In this document: one piece after another, positions 14,694 through 23,239 of the stretch | Layout of the letters: every line of letters starts with the position of its first letter | How positions within the stretch are numbered: position 1 is the stretch's first letter | NCBI RefSeq assembly: GCF_030733685.1 | Contig: NZ_JASHIM010000014.1 | Location: forward strand, 1-64,000 | Source of the DNA: Roseovarius sp. MMSF_3281 | GTDB lineage: Bacteria > Pseudomonadota > Alphaproteobacteria > Rhodobacterales > Rhodobacteraceae | Length of the DNA stretch: 64,000 bases | Reading direction: 5' to 3' | The notes under the pieces: generated by a model | Told to the model about the DNA's origin: nothing | Databases searched by the model: none | What the model saw: the letters and a program-made list of their open reading frames with translations, nothing else | Translations under genes and position numbers: made by a program

Positions 14694-15946
14694 CGCAGCA
14701 AATCGTCCTCGAAGGGAAAGCGCGACAAAACTTCCATCCCGGTCTCGGTCATCAGAACCTGCTGTTCCAGCTTGACGCCTTCGGCGGCCCCTTCCGCACC
14801 GATATAGCTTTCCACGCAAAGCGTCATGCCCGGCTCGATCACGCCGTCATATCCCGCATCCGGAAAATCGCCGTGGTGATAAAGGTACGGATACTCCCCG
14901 GTCATCCCACAGCCATGCGCCGACAGGTAATAGCGGTTGGCATAGTATTTGTCGGGAATATCCCATGCGGCATCGGCATAGTCGCGAAACGTCATGCCGG
15001 GGCGCAGGATGCCCATATTGTGATGCACTTGTTCATAGGCCACCTTGTAAAGCTCGCGCTGCGTGGTGGTTGGTTTCCCCGGGCCCGAATGGAAGGTGCG
15101 GGAAAAATCCGAGTAATAGCCATGACAGCCGACCACATCGGTATCCAAGGCAATCAACTCATTCTCGCCGATGACGTTGTCGGTGGTTTCCTGAAACCAA
15201 GGGTTCGTGCGCTCCCCCGCGTTCAAAAGGCGCGTTTCCACGTAATCGCCGTTCTGCGCGATCACCGATTGATGCAGCACCGACCACAATTCGGCTTCGG
15301 TCAATCCGGGCCGGATTGCGGCGCGCAGCTTGGCCACGCCGATTTCCGTGGCCCGAAGCGAGGCGTTGACGCATTTCATCTCTTCCGCCGATTTGATGGC
15401 GCGCGCCATTTCGACCGGCTCTTGCGCATCCACGATTCGCAGGCCCTGATCCCGCAGGGCAATGGCCGTACCTGCATTCAGGCGCTCAAGGCCCAAGGTC
15501 GCCCCCTTGCCCACAAGGCTGTGGATCAAATCGGCCATCTCCGCGGCCCATGCCGCCTCCCGCGCGGCGATATCCGGCCCGGCGGCCACGTAGCTGGCCG
15601 TGCGTGCGACGCGCACCTCGTCGATGGTCTCCAACCCGTCGGCCAGATGCGCGCACCCGGTAAACTCGAACAGGATCGACCGATCCGCCGTCAAAAGCAG
15701 GTAGCGCGACGGCGCGTTGCGCTGGCTGAACACCTGCATGTTGCGCGCACCGGTGGCATAGCGGATGTTCACCGGGTCGGTCAGAATGACCGCCGCGATG
15801 TCCCGCGTTGCCATCTCTGCCCGCACCCTGCCAAGGCGATGGCCACGCACCGCCACAAGGTCGATGCCCGCGTCCTCGGGCGAGCGATCAAGCTGCGCCA
15901 AGGCCGCAAGGTCGGTGCGTTCCGCGTGCCAATCCAGTTCCGCCAT
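14690..15946 (-). CDS. M24-family metallohydrolase, related to the DMSP lyase DddP
   Basis: The 418-residue protein starts at ATG 15946 behind a perfect AGGAGGT. It has an N-terminal creatinase-like domain (IRYATGARNMQVF) and a pita-bread M24 domain. All five metal ligands are visible: both Asp in ALDTDVVGCHGYYSDFSRTF, His in SAHGCGMTGEYP, Glu in CVESYIG and Glu in KLEQQVL. Segments such as ETRLLNAGERTNPWFQE closely match DddP, the DMSP lyase of roseobacters. However the proposed catalytic Asp six residues after the metal His (Asp377 in DddP) is Gly here, so DMSP cleavage is doubtful. It may be an Xaa-Pro-type peptidase or act on another small substrate. It is divergent from a LysR regulator. 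Confidence 0.85.
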   Translation of the reverse strand: MAELDWHAERTDLAALAQLDRSPEDAGIDLVAVRGHRLGRVRAEMATRDIAAVILTDPVNIRYATGARNMQVFSQRNAPSRYLLLTADRSILFEFTGCAHLADGLETIDEVRVARTASYVAAGPDIAAREAAWAAEMADLIHSLVGKGATLGLERLNAGTAIALRDQGLRIVDAQEPVEMARAIKSAEEMKCVNASLRATEIGVAKLRAAIRPGLTEAELWSVLHQSVIAQNGDYVETRLLNAGERTNPWFQETTDNVIGENELIALDTDVVGCHGYYSDFSRTFHSGPGKPTTTQRELYKVAYEQVHHNMGILRPGMTFRDYADAAWDIPDKYYANRYYLSAHGCGMTGEYPYLYHHGDFPDAGYDGVIEPGMTLCVESYIGAEGAAEGVKLEQQVLMTETGMEVLSRFPFEDDLLR

Positions 15947-16039
15947 GCTTACCTCCTGCTGAAAACCCCTGATCACTTAATCAATGCCCCGCCATGACAA
16001 AACACTGGAAATTTTCAGGCATTTCGATAACCAAAAGGA

Positions 16040-16921
16040 ATGAGTCAAGATCGCCGCAACCTGCCCCCGCTCGAAGCTCTCGTGTTCTTCGATGCCGTGA
16101 TGAAGCACGGCGGTTTTTCTGCCGCCGCCCCTGACCTCATGGTCTCGCAGGCCGCGGTCAGCAAACGTATCCGACAGCTTGAAGACTGGCTCGGAGCGCC
16201 GCTTTTCGACCGTGGCGCGCGCCATGCCACGCCCACCGAAACCGCCCGGCGCCTTCAAGAGCCGGTCAGGCTCGCACTGGATTATCTCATGTCTTCGCTC
16301 GATAACGCCCGCGCCCCGGACGGGGGCACATTGCGCATTGCCGCCAACGGGGCGGTGTCGATGTTCTGGCTCTACCCCCGGCTTCAGGCCTTCGCCACCA
16401 GTGCGGATGCCTGCAATGTCTCGGTCCTCACCGCCGATGAACCGGACGCCCTGAACGCCGAAACCCTTGATCTGGCGGTGTATTACGGCGAAAGCCCGCC
16501 GCGCGGCTGGTCGGGCACACCGCTGTTTGACGAAACCCTTGTTCCCGCCGTCGCTCCGCATATCTCCGACACGCTGCCAGATACGCCCGACCTGCCGTTG
16601 CTGGACTATCCGCGCCTTGCCCCGAATTGGATCAGCTGGGATCTCTGGCTCACCCGCAATCCGGGGGCCGCGCTCAAGGACAGGCCAAAGGACACCTGCC
16701 GCAGTTACGGCCACGCCATCGGGCGTGCCCTGGCCGGGGAAGGTATCGCATTGGCCAGTCTGCCAATGCTCGACGCCTTGGTCGAGGCGGGCAAGCTGGC
16801 CCCGGTCGGCCCCGATGCCCTGACCACCGCGCGGCAATATTGGCTGATCCAGCCGCGCAACGCGCCCCAGTCCCAACAAGGCGCGCGGCTACAAGACGCG
16901 TTGCACGGCACGGCCCGCTGA
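16040..16921 (+). CDS. LysR-family regulator, GcvA-like
   Basis: The 293-residue protein has an N-terminal winged helix-turn-helix (LEALVFFDAVMKHGGFSAAA, then VSQAAVSKRIRQLE) and a C-terminal periplasmic-binding-like effector domain. The LFDRGARHATPTETARRL and LRIAANGAVSMFWLYPRL patterns place it with the GcvA/AmpR-type regulators. It lies divergently 93 bp from the DddP-like M24 gene, the usual layout in which the regulator controls its neighbour, possibly in response to the hydrolase substrate. A purine-rich AAAAGG site precedes the ATG. Confidence 0.9.
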   Translation: MSQDRRNLPPLEALVFFDAVMKHGGFSAAAPDLMVSQAAVSKRIRQLEDWLGAPLFDRGARHATPTETARRLQEPVRLALDYLMSSLDNARAPDGGTLRIAANGAVSMFWLYPRLQAFATSADACNVSVLTADEPDALNAETLDLAVYYGESPPRGWSGTPLFDETLVPAVAPHISDTLPDTPDLPLLDYPRLAPNWISWDLWLTRNPGAALKDRPKDTCRSYGHAIGRALAGEGIALASLPMLDALVEAGKLAPVGPDALTTARQYWLIQPRNAPQSQQGARLQDALHGTAR

Positions 16922-16930
16922 CCCGGCAAC

Positions 16931-16965
16931 GTACAGTCTGTACAGAATGTACATCCGAAACGTAC
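16931..16965. promoter_or_regulatory. Operator-like cluster of GTAC palindromes upstream of pepF
   Basis: GTAC occurs at 16931, 16940, 16949 and 16962, the first three exactly 9 bp apart. They form the overlapping perfect palindromes GTACAGTCTGTAC (16931-16943) and TGTACAGAATGTACA (16939-16953). The pattern looks like a multi-dimer operator. It lies just after the LysR gene and about 200 bp before the oligoendopeptidase gene. The binding protein is unknown. Confidence 0.5.
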
Positions 16966-17162
16966 ACAACGCATCGCGCGCTCTTCGTCGGCGAGATGTC
17001 CGTCAAGAATGCCGATGTAAAACCGGCACGACGCAGACAGCGGTTTGGGAGGTTGGCCAAAGGCTTATCCCGGATTCGCCGTAAATGCCGCATCCCCCGC
17101 TTGAGCCTGCCGCCCACGCCGCCTATGTCTGAGCGGACGCAAGACAAACAGGAGAGCACCGC

Positions 17163-18983
17163 ATGATCCCTCGTCCCCAGCCCACATTCGATGCCAACGC
17201 CAGCGCCGGAGGCGACAATCTGGGCAAGCTGCCGGAATGGGACCTCAGCGATCTCTACCCCGCCCCCGATGCCCCCGAGTTGCAAAAAGACCTTGATTGG
17301 CTGGACAAGGCCTGCGCCGATTTCGCCAAGGATTACGAAGGGAAGCTGGCCGATCTTGATGCCGGTGGCCTGCTGGAATGCATCGAACGCGACGAGGCGA
17401 TTTCCAATGTCGCCGGTCGCATCATGTCCTACGCGGGCCTGCGCTATCACCAGAACACAACCGATGGTGAGCGCGCCAAGTTCCTGTCCGACTGCCAGGA
17501 AAAGATCACCACCATGACCACCCCGCTGGTCTTTTTCACCCTCGAACTCAACCGCCTTGAAGAAGACAGCCTCAAGGCCATGTACGAGGCCAACGAGGAT
17601 CTCGCGCGCTACGCCCCCGTGTTGCGCCGCATCCGGGCGATGAAACCCTACCAACTTTCTGACGAGCTTGAGAAATTCCTGCATGACATGGGCGTCGTGG
17701 GCGATGCGTGGGAACGCCTGTTCGACGAAACCATCGCCGGCCTGACCTTCACCGTGAACGGCGAGGAGATGGGCATCGAAGGCACGCTCAACCTGCTGAC
17801 CGAACAGGACCGGGATCAGCGCGAGGCCGCCGCCCGCGAACTGGCCCGTGTCTTTGGCCAGAACATCCGCACCTTCGCCCGCGTCCACAACACCGCCGCC
17901 AAGGAGAAAGAGGTGGTCGACCGCTGGCGCGGCATGCCCACGCCGCAAACCGGACGGCACCTGTCGAACGACGTGGAACCCGAGGTGGTCGAGGCCCTGC
18001 GCAACGCTGTGGTCGAGGCCTACCCCAAGCTTTCGCACCGGTATTACGAGCTGAAACGCAAATGGCTGGGCCTCGACACCATGCAGGTCTGGGACCGCAA
18101 CGCGCCCCTGCCCATCGAGGACAAGAAGGTGGTGGATTGGGACAGCGCCCGCGACATCGTGATGGAGGCCTATTCGGCCTTCGACCCGCGCATGGGCGAG
18201 TTGGCCGAGCCTTTCTTTTCAAAGGGTTGGATCGACGCGGGCGTCAAACCCGGCAAGGCCCCCGGTGCCTTTGCCCACCCCACGGTGACCAATGTCCACC
18301 CCTACGTGATGCTGAACTACCTTGGCAAACCGCGCGACGTGATGACGCTTGCCCATGAGCTGGGCCACGGGGTGCACCAAGTGCTGGCCGCCGATCAGGG
18401 CGAATTGCTCTCGTCCACCCCGCTGACGCTTGCCGAAACCGCCAGCGTTTTCGGGGAAATGCTGACCTTCCGCAAGATGCTCGACAAGGCCGCCAATGAT
18501 GCCGAGCGCAAGGTGCTTCTGGCCGGCAAGGTCGAGGATATGATCAACACCGTCGTCCGCCAGATCGCCTTCTACGATTTCGAATGCAAGCTGCACGAGG
18601 CGCGCCGGGGTGGCGAACTGACGCCTGACGACATCAACGCGCTGTGGATGTCGGTGCAGGCCGAAAGCCTTGGACCGGCCTTTGATTTCATGGACGGCTA
18701 CGAGACCTTCTGGGCCTATATCCCGCATTTCGTGCATTCGCCCTTCTATGTCTACGCCTATGCCTTCGGCGATGGCCTCGTGAACGCGCTTTACGCCGTC
18801 TACGAGGAAAACCCCGAGGGCTTCCAGGACAAGTATTTCGAGATGCTCAAGGCGGGCGGCTCCATGCACCATTCCGAGCTTCTTGCGCCCTTCGGCCTTG
18901 ATGCCAGCGACCCGGCCTTCTGGGATAAGGGTCTGAGCATGATTTCCGGGCTGATTGACGAGCTGGAGGCGATGGAGGGGTAA
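17163..18983 (+). CDS. pepF: Oligoendopeptidase F, M3 family zinc peptidase
   Basis: The 606-residue cytoplasmic peptidase cuts short peptides. The zinc site is HELGH at 398-402 with the glutamate ligand in the following TLAETASVFGEM helix. Length and overall pattern fit PepF/M3B enzymes. The ATG at 17163 comes 4-10 bases after AGGAGAG. Upstream lie 240 bp with an operator-like GTAC cluster and no convincing gene. Downstream it converges with the 5-formyl-THF cyclo-ligase gene across a family-2 repeat. Two adjacent peptidase-like units (M24 and M3), with a LysR gene between them, may reflect peptide use, but this is only suggestive. Confidence 0.95.
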   Translation: MIPRPQPTFDANASAGGDNLGKLPEWDLSDLYPAPDAPELQKDLDWLDKACADFAKDYEGKLADLDAGGLLECIERDEAISNVAGRIMSYAGLRYHQNTTDGERAKFLSDCQEKITTMTTPLVFFTLELNRLEEDSLKAMYEANEDLARYAPVLRRIRAMKPYQLSDELEKFLHDMGVVGDAWERLFDETIAGLTFTVNGEEMGIEGTLNLLTEQDRDQREAAARELARVFGQNIRTFARVHNTAAKEKEVVDRWRGMPTPQTGRHLSNDVEPEVVEALRNAVVEAYPKLSHRYYELKRKWLGLDTMQVWDRNAPLPIEDKKVVDWDSARDIVMEAYSAFDPRMGELAEPFFSKGWIDAGVKPGKAPGAFAHPTVTNVHPYVMLNYLGKPRDVMTLAHELGHGVHQVLAADQGELLSSTPLTLAETASVFGEMLTFRKMLDKAANDAERKVLLAGKVEDMINTVVRQIAFYDFECKLHEARRGGELTPDDINALWMSVQAESLGPAFDFMDGYETFWAYIPHFVHSPFYVYAYAFGDGLVNALYAVYEENPEGFQDKYFEMLKAGGSMHHSELLAPFGLDASDPAFWDKGLSMISGLIDELEAMEG

Positions 18984-19017
18984 ACCCCTTCCGTCGTTCT
19001 CGTGTTCCAGGGTGGAT

Positions 19018-19092
19018 TGGGGGCGCTGCCCCCTACGTTGAAAATCAAAAGATTTTCAACGCTCCCCCGGGATATTTTCAGCCAGAAGAAAC
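19018..19092. repeat. Family-2 intergenic repeat (GGGGCGCTGCCCC / TTGAAAATC hairpin / CCCGGGATATTT)
   Basis: The element combines GGGGGCGCTGCCCCC, a near-perfect hairpin CGTTGAAAATC-aaaa-GATTTTCAACG (19036-19061) and CCCCCGGGATATTTTCAGCCAGAAGAA. The same modules in reverse order occur at 44863-44930, with variants at 38670-38782 and 58912-58974. It separates the convergent pepF and 5-FCL genes and may end both transcripts. Confidence 0.8.
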
Positions 19093-19122
19093 GGTGCGTT
19101 TAAGAGTTTTTAACCGCTTGGT

Positions 19123-19689
19123 TTAAAGATCGGAAAAACTGATCACGCCGGATTCGGTGACGATCATGTCCAGCGGTTGGTCGGTCGGCTCCAGCGGCAG
19201 GGCGTCCGCCTCCTGCGCGGCATAGGCGAAACCGATGGCCAGGGTCGGGCGTTTGGAGCGCAAAAGCTCCAACGTGCGGTCGTAGAACCCGCCGCCATAG
19301 CCCAAGCGCCCGCCGTTACGGTCGAAGGCGACCAAGGGCACGATCAGGATTTCCGGCTCCAGGAAATCATCCTGTTCGGGGATCATCGCGCCAAAGGGGC
19401 CTTGCTTGAGGGTGCAGCCCGGCTCCCACCGGGAAAATTTCAGGGGCAGGCCCTTGCCTTGGATCACCGGCACGCCCACCGGGCCATGGGCTGCCGCCTC
19501 TTCCATGGCGGGCATTGGGTCAATCTCGGTGCGGATCGCCATATAGCCTGATAGGGGCACGCCACGGTGCCCGGCCAACACTTGCGAAAGATATCCCGCG
19601 GCCCCCGGCGCTGCGGTCTCATGTGCCTGTTTGCGCCGGGCAAAGGCTGCCTTGCGCGCCTCTACCTTGATTGCCGTCAGATCGGTCAT
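19123..19689 (-). CDS. 5-formyltetrahydrofolate cyclo-ligase
   Basis: The 188-residue enzyme converts 5-formyl-THF to 5,10-methenyl-THF with ATP, returning a folate storage form to the one-carbon pool. The family motif LGYGGGFYDRTLE forms the ATP/folate site, with the N-terminal KVEARKAAFARRK helix and the VPLVAFDRNGGRLG strand. The ATG at 19689 overlaps the mgtE stop (ATGA), so the two are co-translated. Pairing with a magnesium transporter may reflect the Mg-ATP need of the enzyme, but this is speculation. No 6S RNA, which often neighbours this gene in other bacteria, was noticed. Confidence 0.92.
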   Translation of the reverse strand: MTDLTAIKVEARKAAFARRKQAHETAAPGAAGYLSQVLAGHRGVPLSGYMAIRTEIDPMPAMEEAAAHGPVGVPVIQGKGLPLKFSRWEPGCTLKQGPFGAMIPEQDDFLEPEILIVPLVAFDRNGGRLGYGGGFYDRTLELLRSKRPTLAIGFAYAAQEADALPLEPTDQPLDMIVTESGVISFSDL

Positions 19690-21080
19690 AATAGCACCAT
19701 CGCCGCCAGTCCCAGAAAGGCGAAGAACCCGACCACATCCGTCACCGTCGTCACGAAGGCGCCGGAGGCAAGCGCGGGGTCTACGCCGATACGGTCCAAT
19801 ATGATCGGAATGACCGTCCCCGCCAGCCCGGCCACGACAAGATTGATCACCATTGCGGCAGCGATCACATAGCCCAGTTCCGGCCCGCCGAACCAAAACA
19901 CGCCCACCACGCCCATCACCACAGCAAAGATCAAGCCGTTAACGAGCCCCACCAGAACCTCGCGCCGGATCACCCGCCAGACGTTGGAGCCGGTCAAATC
20001 CTTGGTGGCAATGGCGCGCACCGCGACGGTCAGGCTTTGGGTGCCCGCATTGCCCCCCATGGAGGCCACGATCGGCATCAGCACCGCCAAGGCCACGATC
20101 TGGGCGATTGCCGCCTCGAACTGGGCGATGACCAGCGAGGCGAGGATCGCGGTCACAAGGTTTACCGCCAACCACGGGAACCGCCGCTTGGTGGTGTCGA
20201 TCACCCTGTCCGAAAGGCTGCTTTCATCGCCCACCCCGGCAAGGCGCATGATGTCTTCCTCGTGCTCTTCATCCAGCACGACCATGGCGTCGTCGATGGT
20301 GATCACCCCCACCAGACGCTCGTTTTCATCCACCACCGGGGCGGAAATCAGGTGATACTGGTTAAAGGCATAGGCCACGTCGCCCTCGTCCTGGGTGACG
20401 GGAATGGTGTGGAATGTCTCTTCCACCAGATCCTTGAGCATCACCTCGCGCCGTGCCGCCATCAGCTTGCCAAGGGTCACGTTGCCCACGGGCCGCAGGC
20501 GCGGGTCAACGAGAATGATGTGATAGAACTGATCCGGCAAATCTTCTTGGTTGCGCAGGTAATCAATCGCCTCGCCCACGTTCCAGTGTTCGGGCGCCAT
20601 GACGACCTCACGCTGCATCAGGCGGCCGGCGGAATATTCCGGGTAGGTCAGCGATTGCTGCACCGCGACCCTGTCACCGTCTTCAAGCGCGCTCAGGATC
20701 GCCTGTTGCTGCTGATCCTCAAGGTCTTCGACAAGATCAACAACATCGTCCGATTCCAGGTCGCGCACCGCGTCGGCCAGAACCTCGGGGTTCAGAAGGC
20801 CGATCACCTCTTCGCGGATGGAATCGTCCAGTTCCGACAGGATGTCGCCATCGAATTCGACGCCGTAAAGCTCGATCAACCGGCGACGGTCAAAGGCGTT
20901 GATCTGTTCCAGAAGGTCGGCGATATCCGCCGGGTGCAGCGGCTCCAACTCCTTGAGCAGCAGATCACGGTCGTCGATATCGACGGCATAGATGATCCGC
21001 GCAACCGCCTGACGATCCAGAAGATAGGCGTCGTCCTCGCGTTCGGGGTCGGGCTCTGCCTGATAGCTGTCTTCGGCCAT
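19686..21080 (-). CDS. mgtE: MgtE-type magnesium channel/transporter
   Basis: The 464-residue protein shows the full MgtE layout. A cytosolic acidic N-domain (about 30-130, LHPADIADLLEQ) comes first. A CBS pair (about 135-255, with QFYHIILVDPRLRPVG and HLISAPVVDENERLVG) senses Mg2+. Five membrane helices follow from about 285, including the conserved PIVASMGGNAGTQSL pore segment. The ATG at 21080 follows AAGGGGG; the in-frame TTG at 21098 is a weaker start. It is the first gene of a two-gene unit with 5-FCL. A shortened family-1 repeat lies upstream. Confidence 0.95.
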   Translation of the reverse strand: MAEDSYQAEPDPEREDDAYLLDRQAVARIIYAVDIDDRDLLLKELEPLHPADIADLLEQINAFDRRRLIELYGVEFDGDILSELDDSIREEVIGLLNPEVLADAVRDLESDDVVDLVEDLEDQQQQAILSALEDGDRVAVQQSLTYPEYSAGRLMQREVVMAPEHWNVGEAIDYLRNQEDLPDQFYHIILVDPRLRPVGNVTLGKLMAARREVMLKDLVEETFHTIPVTQDEGDVAYAFNQYHLISAPVVDENERLVGVITIDDAMVVLDEEHEEDIMRLAGVGDESSLSDRVIDTTKRRFPWLAVNLVTAILASLVIAQFEAAIAQIVALAVLMPIVASMGGNAGTQSLTVAVRAIATKDLTGSNVWRVIRREVLVGLVNGLIFAVVMGVVGVFWFGGPELGYVIAAAMVINLVVAGLAGTVIPIILDRIGVDPALASGAFVTTVTDVVGFFAFLGLAAMVLL

Positions 21081-21179
21081 ATCCGCCCCCTTGTTCAATC
21101 GCCCTTACACCATGCAGGAGTAATAAAGCGGCCCATGGAAGGCAATGCCCTTGCGGGCTTGCCATTGCAAACCATGCGC

Positions 21180-21270
21180 TAGGTTTTGTCGAAACCTGAA
21201 GCGTTCCGCCTGTAGCCTGGGACATCGGCGAAAGGCGGAACGCGTGCAAGGATTGAGCGAAACGCCTTAG
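21180..21270 (-). repeat. Family-1 palindromic repeat, copy B (internally deleted)
   Basis: The copy has the GCGTTCCGCC...AAAGGCGGAACGC hairpin and the GATTGAGCG linker of the family. It then jumps directly to AAACGCCTTAG, so the whole TTTCGCG hairpin is missing. A small AGGTTTtgtcgAAACCT hairpin precedes it. It lies between mgtE and the small gene at 21283. Confidence 0.75.
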
Positions 21271-21282
21271 GGAAGATGCGCC

Positions 21283-21531
21283 ATGTCGAAACCAGAGCCA
21301 CAGACCGCAGTTCACCTTGCCCAAGCGGTCGAGGCGATAGATGCCCAGTTTGGCGAGGGGTTCGCCCGCCAAAACCCGGAACTGGTGGCCAGCCTTGTGC
21401 AAAGCGCCACGATCGAGGCGGCGGTCGCCACCGGCTATACCGCGCACCGCCAGGCCCTTGGATTGGCCGAGAAACTTGGCGGCGACCTTTGCGAAACCCT
21501 GCGTGGGCTCAAGCCGAAGTTCTTCGGTTAG
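21283..21531 (+). CDS. Small hypothetical protein, 82 residues
   Basis: I do not recognise the family. The 82-residue protein is predicted to be mostly helical, without signal peptide, membrane segment or cysteine cluster apart from one Cys (DLCETL). Helix-forming stretches are residues 8-27 and 40-75. The ATG has GGGAAGATG-like purines upstream, and the stop overlaps the stop of the convergent CAP gene by 4 bp, which favours a real gene. It begins directly after a repeat element, so its promoter would lie in or before that repeat. Confidence 0.6.
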   Translation: MSKPEPQTAVHLAQAVEAIDAQFGEGFARQNPELVASLVQSATIEAAVATGYTAHRQALGLAEKLGGDLCETLRGLKPKFFG

Positions 21532-21971
21532 CAGCCGGGTTTGCCCAGGACCATGACCCACAGGTTGCCGGGGCCGCGCACAAGGCCGAACTCGACCGCC
21601 TGTTCGGCGCGTATGTTGCGCCGATGCCCGGGCGAGGCCATCCAGCCGCTCAACACCTGTTCCAGCGCCCCCTGACCCTTGGCGATATTCTCTGCCACGA
21701 AACAAAAGCCATAGCCTTGGCGGCGCACCCTGTCGCCCACGCTGCTGCCGTTCGACCCCGTGTGGCTAAAGGCGCCGGTTTCGGCCAGGTCGCGGGCATG
21801 GGCGGCGGCGGCCCGGGTCAACTTGCGGTTCACGCTCAACGCATCCCGCCCGGCCTCGGCCCGGGTGGCGTTGATCCTATCCCGCGCGCTTGGGCCAAGG
21901 TCTTGTACGCTTTGGGCCATGGCCGTCATGGGGAGCAAAATCGCGATTGTAAGGGCTGTCAGGAACCGCAT
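21528..21971 (-). CDS. Secreted CAP-domain (SCP/PR-1) protein
   Basis: The 147-residue protein has a cleavable signal peptide (MRFLTALTIAILLPMTAMAQ). A CAP domain follows with the family features INATRAEAGRDALSVN, ARDLAETGAFSHTG, GFCFVAENIAKG and WMASPGHRRNI. Two cysteines, one in GFCFV and one at the C-terminus, could form a disulfide. Bacterial CAP proteins are exported; some act on the wall or on small ligands, but the role of this type is unknown. It is a single gene, convergent with the small hypothetical gene. Confidence 0.88.
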   Translation of the reverse strand: MRFLTALTIAILLPMTAMAQSVQDLGPSARDRINATRAEAGRDALSVNRKLTRAAAAHARDLAETGAFSHTGSNGSSVGDRVRRQGYGFCFVAENIAKGQGALEQVLSGWMASPGHRRNIRAEQAVEFGLVRGPGNLWVMVLGKPGC

Positions 21972-22016
21972 GTCCGTTTTCTCCGCTGGTGCGATAAGGC
22001 TACCGCATGCCGCCCG

Positions 22017-22805
22017 TCAGGTCACCTTTGAAAGCACCTCAAGCGCTGCCGCATGTTGCGCTTGTCCGGCGGCGGCCACCACGCGGCCGCCGCGATGCGC
22101 AGGTTCCCCACGCCAGTCGGTGACGATCCCGCCCGCCGCCTCGATCACGGCAATCGGGGCCTGAATGTCATAGGCGTTCAGCCCGGCCTCGATCACCAGA
22201 TCAATTTGACCGGCGGCCAGCAAGGCATAGGCATAGCAATCCATCCCGTAGCGGGTCAGGCGCACCTGATCCGAGACCGCGCGAAACCCCGCGCCTTCCT
22301 CAAGGCTGCCCACTTCGGGAAAGGTGGTGAAAAGGATCGAGTCCGCGATCGGCCTGTCACCAAGAACGCGCAAGGCCCTTGCGCCTTGCGGCCCCTGCAT
22401 CCGGGCTTCGCCAAGCCCGCCCTCGAAGCGCTCGCCGATATAGGGTTGGTCAATCAGGCCGAAAACCGGGCCATCCTCGTTCGACGCGGCAATCAAAACG
22501 CCCCAGGTGGGCGCGCCGGACAGGAAGGCCCGCGTGCCGTCGATGGGATCCAAAACCCAGGTCAGGCCACTGGAGCCTTCGGTATGCCCGAATTCTTCGC
22601 CCAGTATGGCATCTTGCGGGCGCCTCTCGGCCAATACGCTGCGCATCGCGCGTTCGGCGGCGCGGTCACCCTCTGTGACCGGGTCGAACCCCTGCCCCGC
22701 CTTGTTGTCAGCGGTCAGCCCATCCGCCCGAAAAAACGGAAGCACGGCCGCCCGGGCGGCATCCGCCATGGCATGGGCCGTGCTTTTGATGTTCTCGCTA
22801 TCCAT
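22017..22805 (-). CDS. hisN: Histidinol-phosphatase of the inositol monophosphatase family
   Basis: The 262-residue Mg-dependent phosphatase has the family metal sites: GEEFG, the motif DPIDGTRAF and the late AYDIQAPIAVIEAAGG. The TRAF version of the DPIDG motif and the overall pattern match the HisN group that completes histidine synthesis in many actinobacteria and alphaproteobacteria. A broader sugar or inositol phosphatase role remains possible. The ATG at 22805 follows GGGTGG; a GTG at 22814 is an alternative. No other his gene lies nearby, which is usual for hisN. Confidence 0.85.
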   Translation of the reverse strand: MDSENIKSTAHAMADAARAAVLPFFRADGLTADNKAGQGFDPVTEGDRAAERAMRSVLAERRPQDAILGEEFGHTEGSSGLTWVLDPIDGTRAFLSGAPTWGVLIAASNEDGPVFGLIDQPYIGERFEGGLGEARMQGPQGARALRVLGDRPIADSILFTTFPEVGSLEEGAGFRAVSDQVRLTRYGMDCYAYALLAAGQIDLVIEAGLNAYDIQAPIAVIEAAGGIVTDWRGEPAHRGGRVVAAAGQAQHAAALEVLSKVT

Positions 22806-22864
22806 GTGTGCCACCCGATCCTCGGCGATCCTTGATCAGCCTCTAGACTGAATGGCGCTTGGGC

Positions 22865-23239
22865 TCAAGCAACGTCGCTGAGAACGCGGGCCAGATCGAA
22901 CAGGCGGCGGCGTTGGTTTTCGGGGATCGCATAATAGGATCTTACCAAGTCAAGCGCTTCCTTGTCGCCCAGAAGATCGGTGGGCACCCCTTCGGCGGCA
23001 TCGTCACGCTGGCCGGTCTCGTTTTCGAGACCTTCGAAGAAAAAGCTGACCTCGACATCAAGCGCATCGCCGATATCCCACAGGCGGGACGCGCTGACGC
23101 GGTTTGCGCCGGTCTCGTACTTCTGGATCTGCTGGAACTTGATTCCAACACGCTCGGCCAATTGTTGCTGGGTCATGCCCACCAGCCAGCGGCGGTGACG
23201 AATTCGTTTTCCAACATGCACATCAACAGGGTGCGGCAT
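22865..23239 (-). CDS. XRE-family helix-turn-helix regulator
   Basis: The 124-residue protein has an N-terminal Cro/cI-type HTH (MTQQQLAERVGIKFQQIQKY, residues about 22-41) and a short helical C-terminal tail ending in ENQRRRLFDLARVLSDVA. Single-domain regulators of this exact type are common in Rhodobacterales. The ATG at 23239 follows AAGGA at seven bases. The frame stays open upstream but that part lacks the fold. It is divergent from the quinone oxidoreductase across about 300 bp and could regulate it or itself. Confidence 0.88.
   Translation of the reverse strand: MPHPVDVHVGKRIRHRRWLVGMTQQQLAERVGIKFQQIQKYETGANRVSASRLWDIGDALDVEVSFFFEGLENETGQRDDAAEGVPTDLLGDKEALDLVRSYYAIPENQRRRLFDLARVLSDVA

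Noticed and set aside
14690..15946. Direct call of the M24 gene as the DMSP lyase dddP
   Set aside because: The proposed catalytic Asp is replaced by Gly and the N-terminal region is shorter, so only a related M24 function is claimed.
16996..17166. Possible 56-residue basic protein just before pepF
   Set aside because: It overlaps the pepF start, has no ribosome site and looks like random Arg/Pro-rich sequence.
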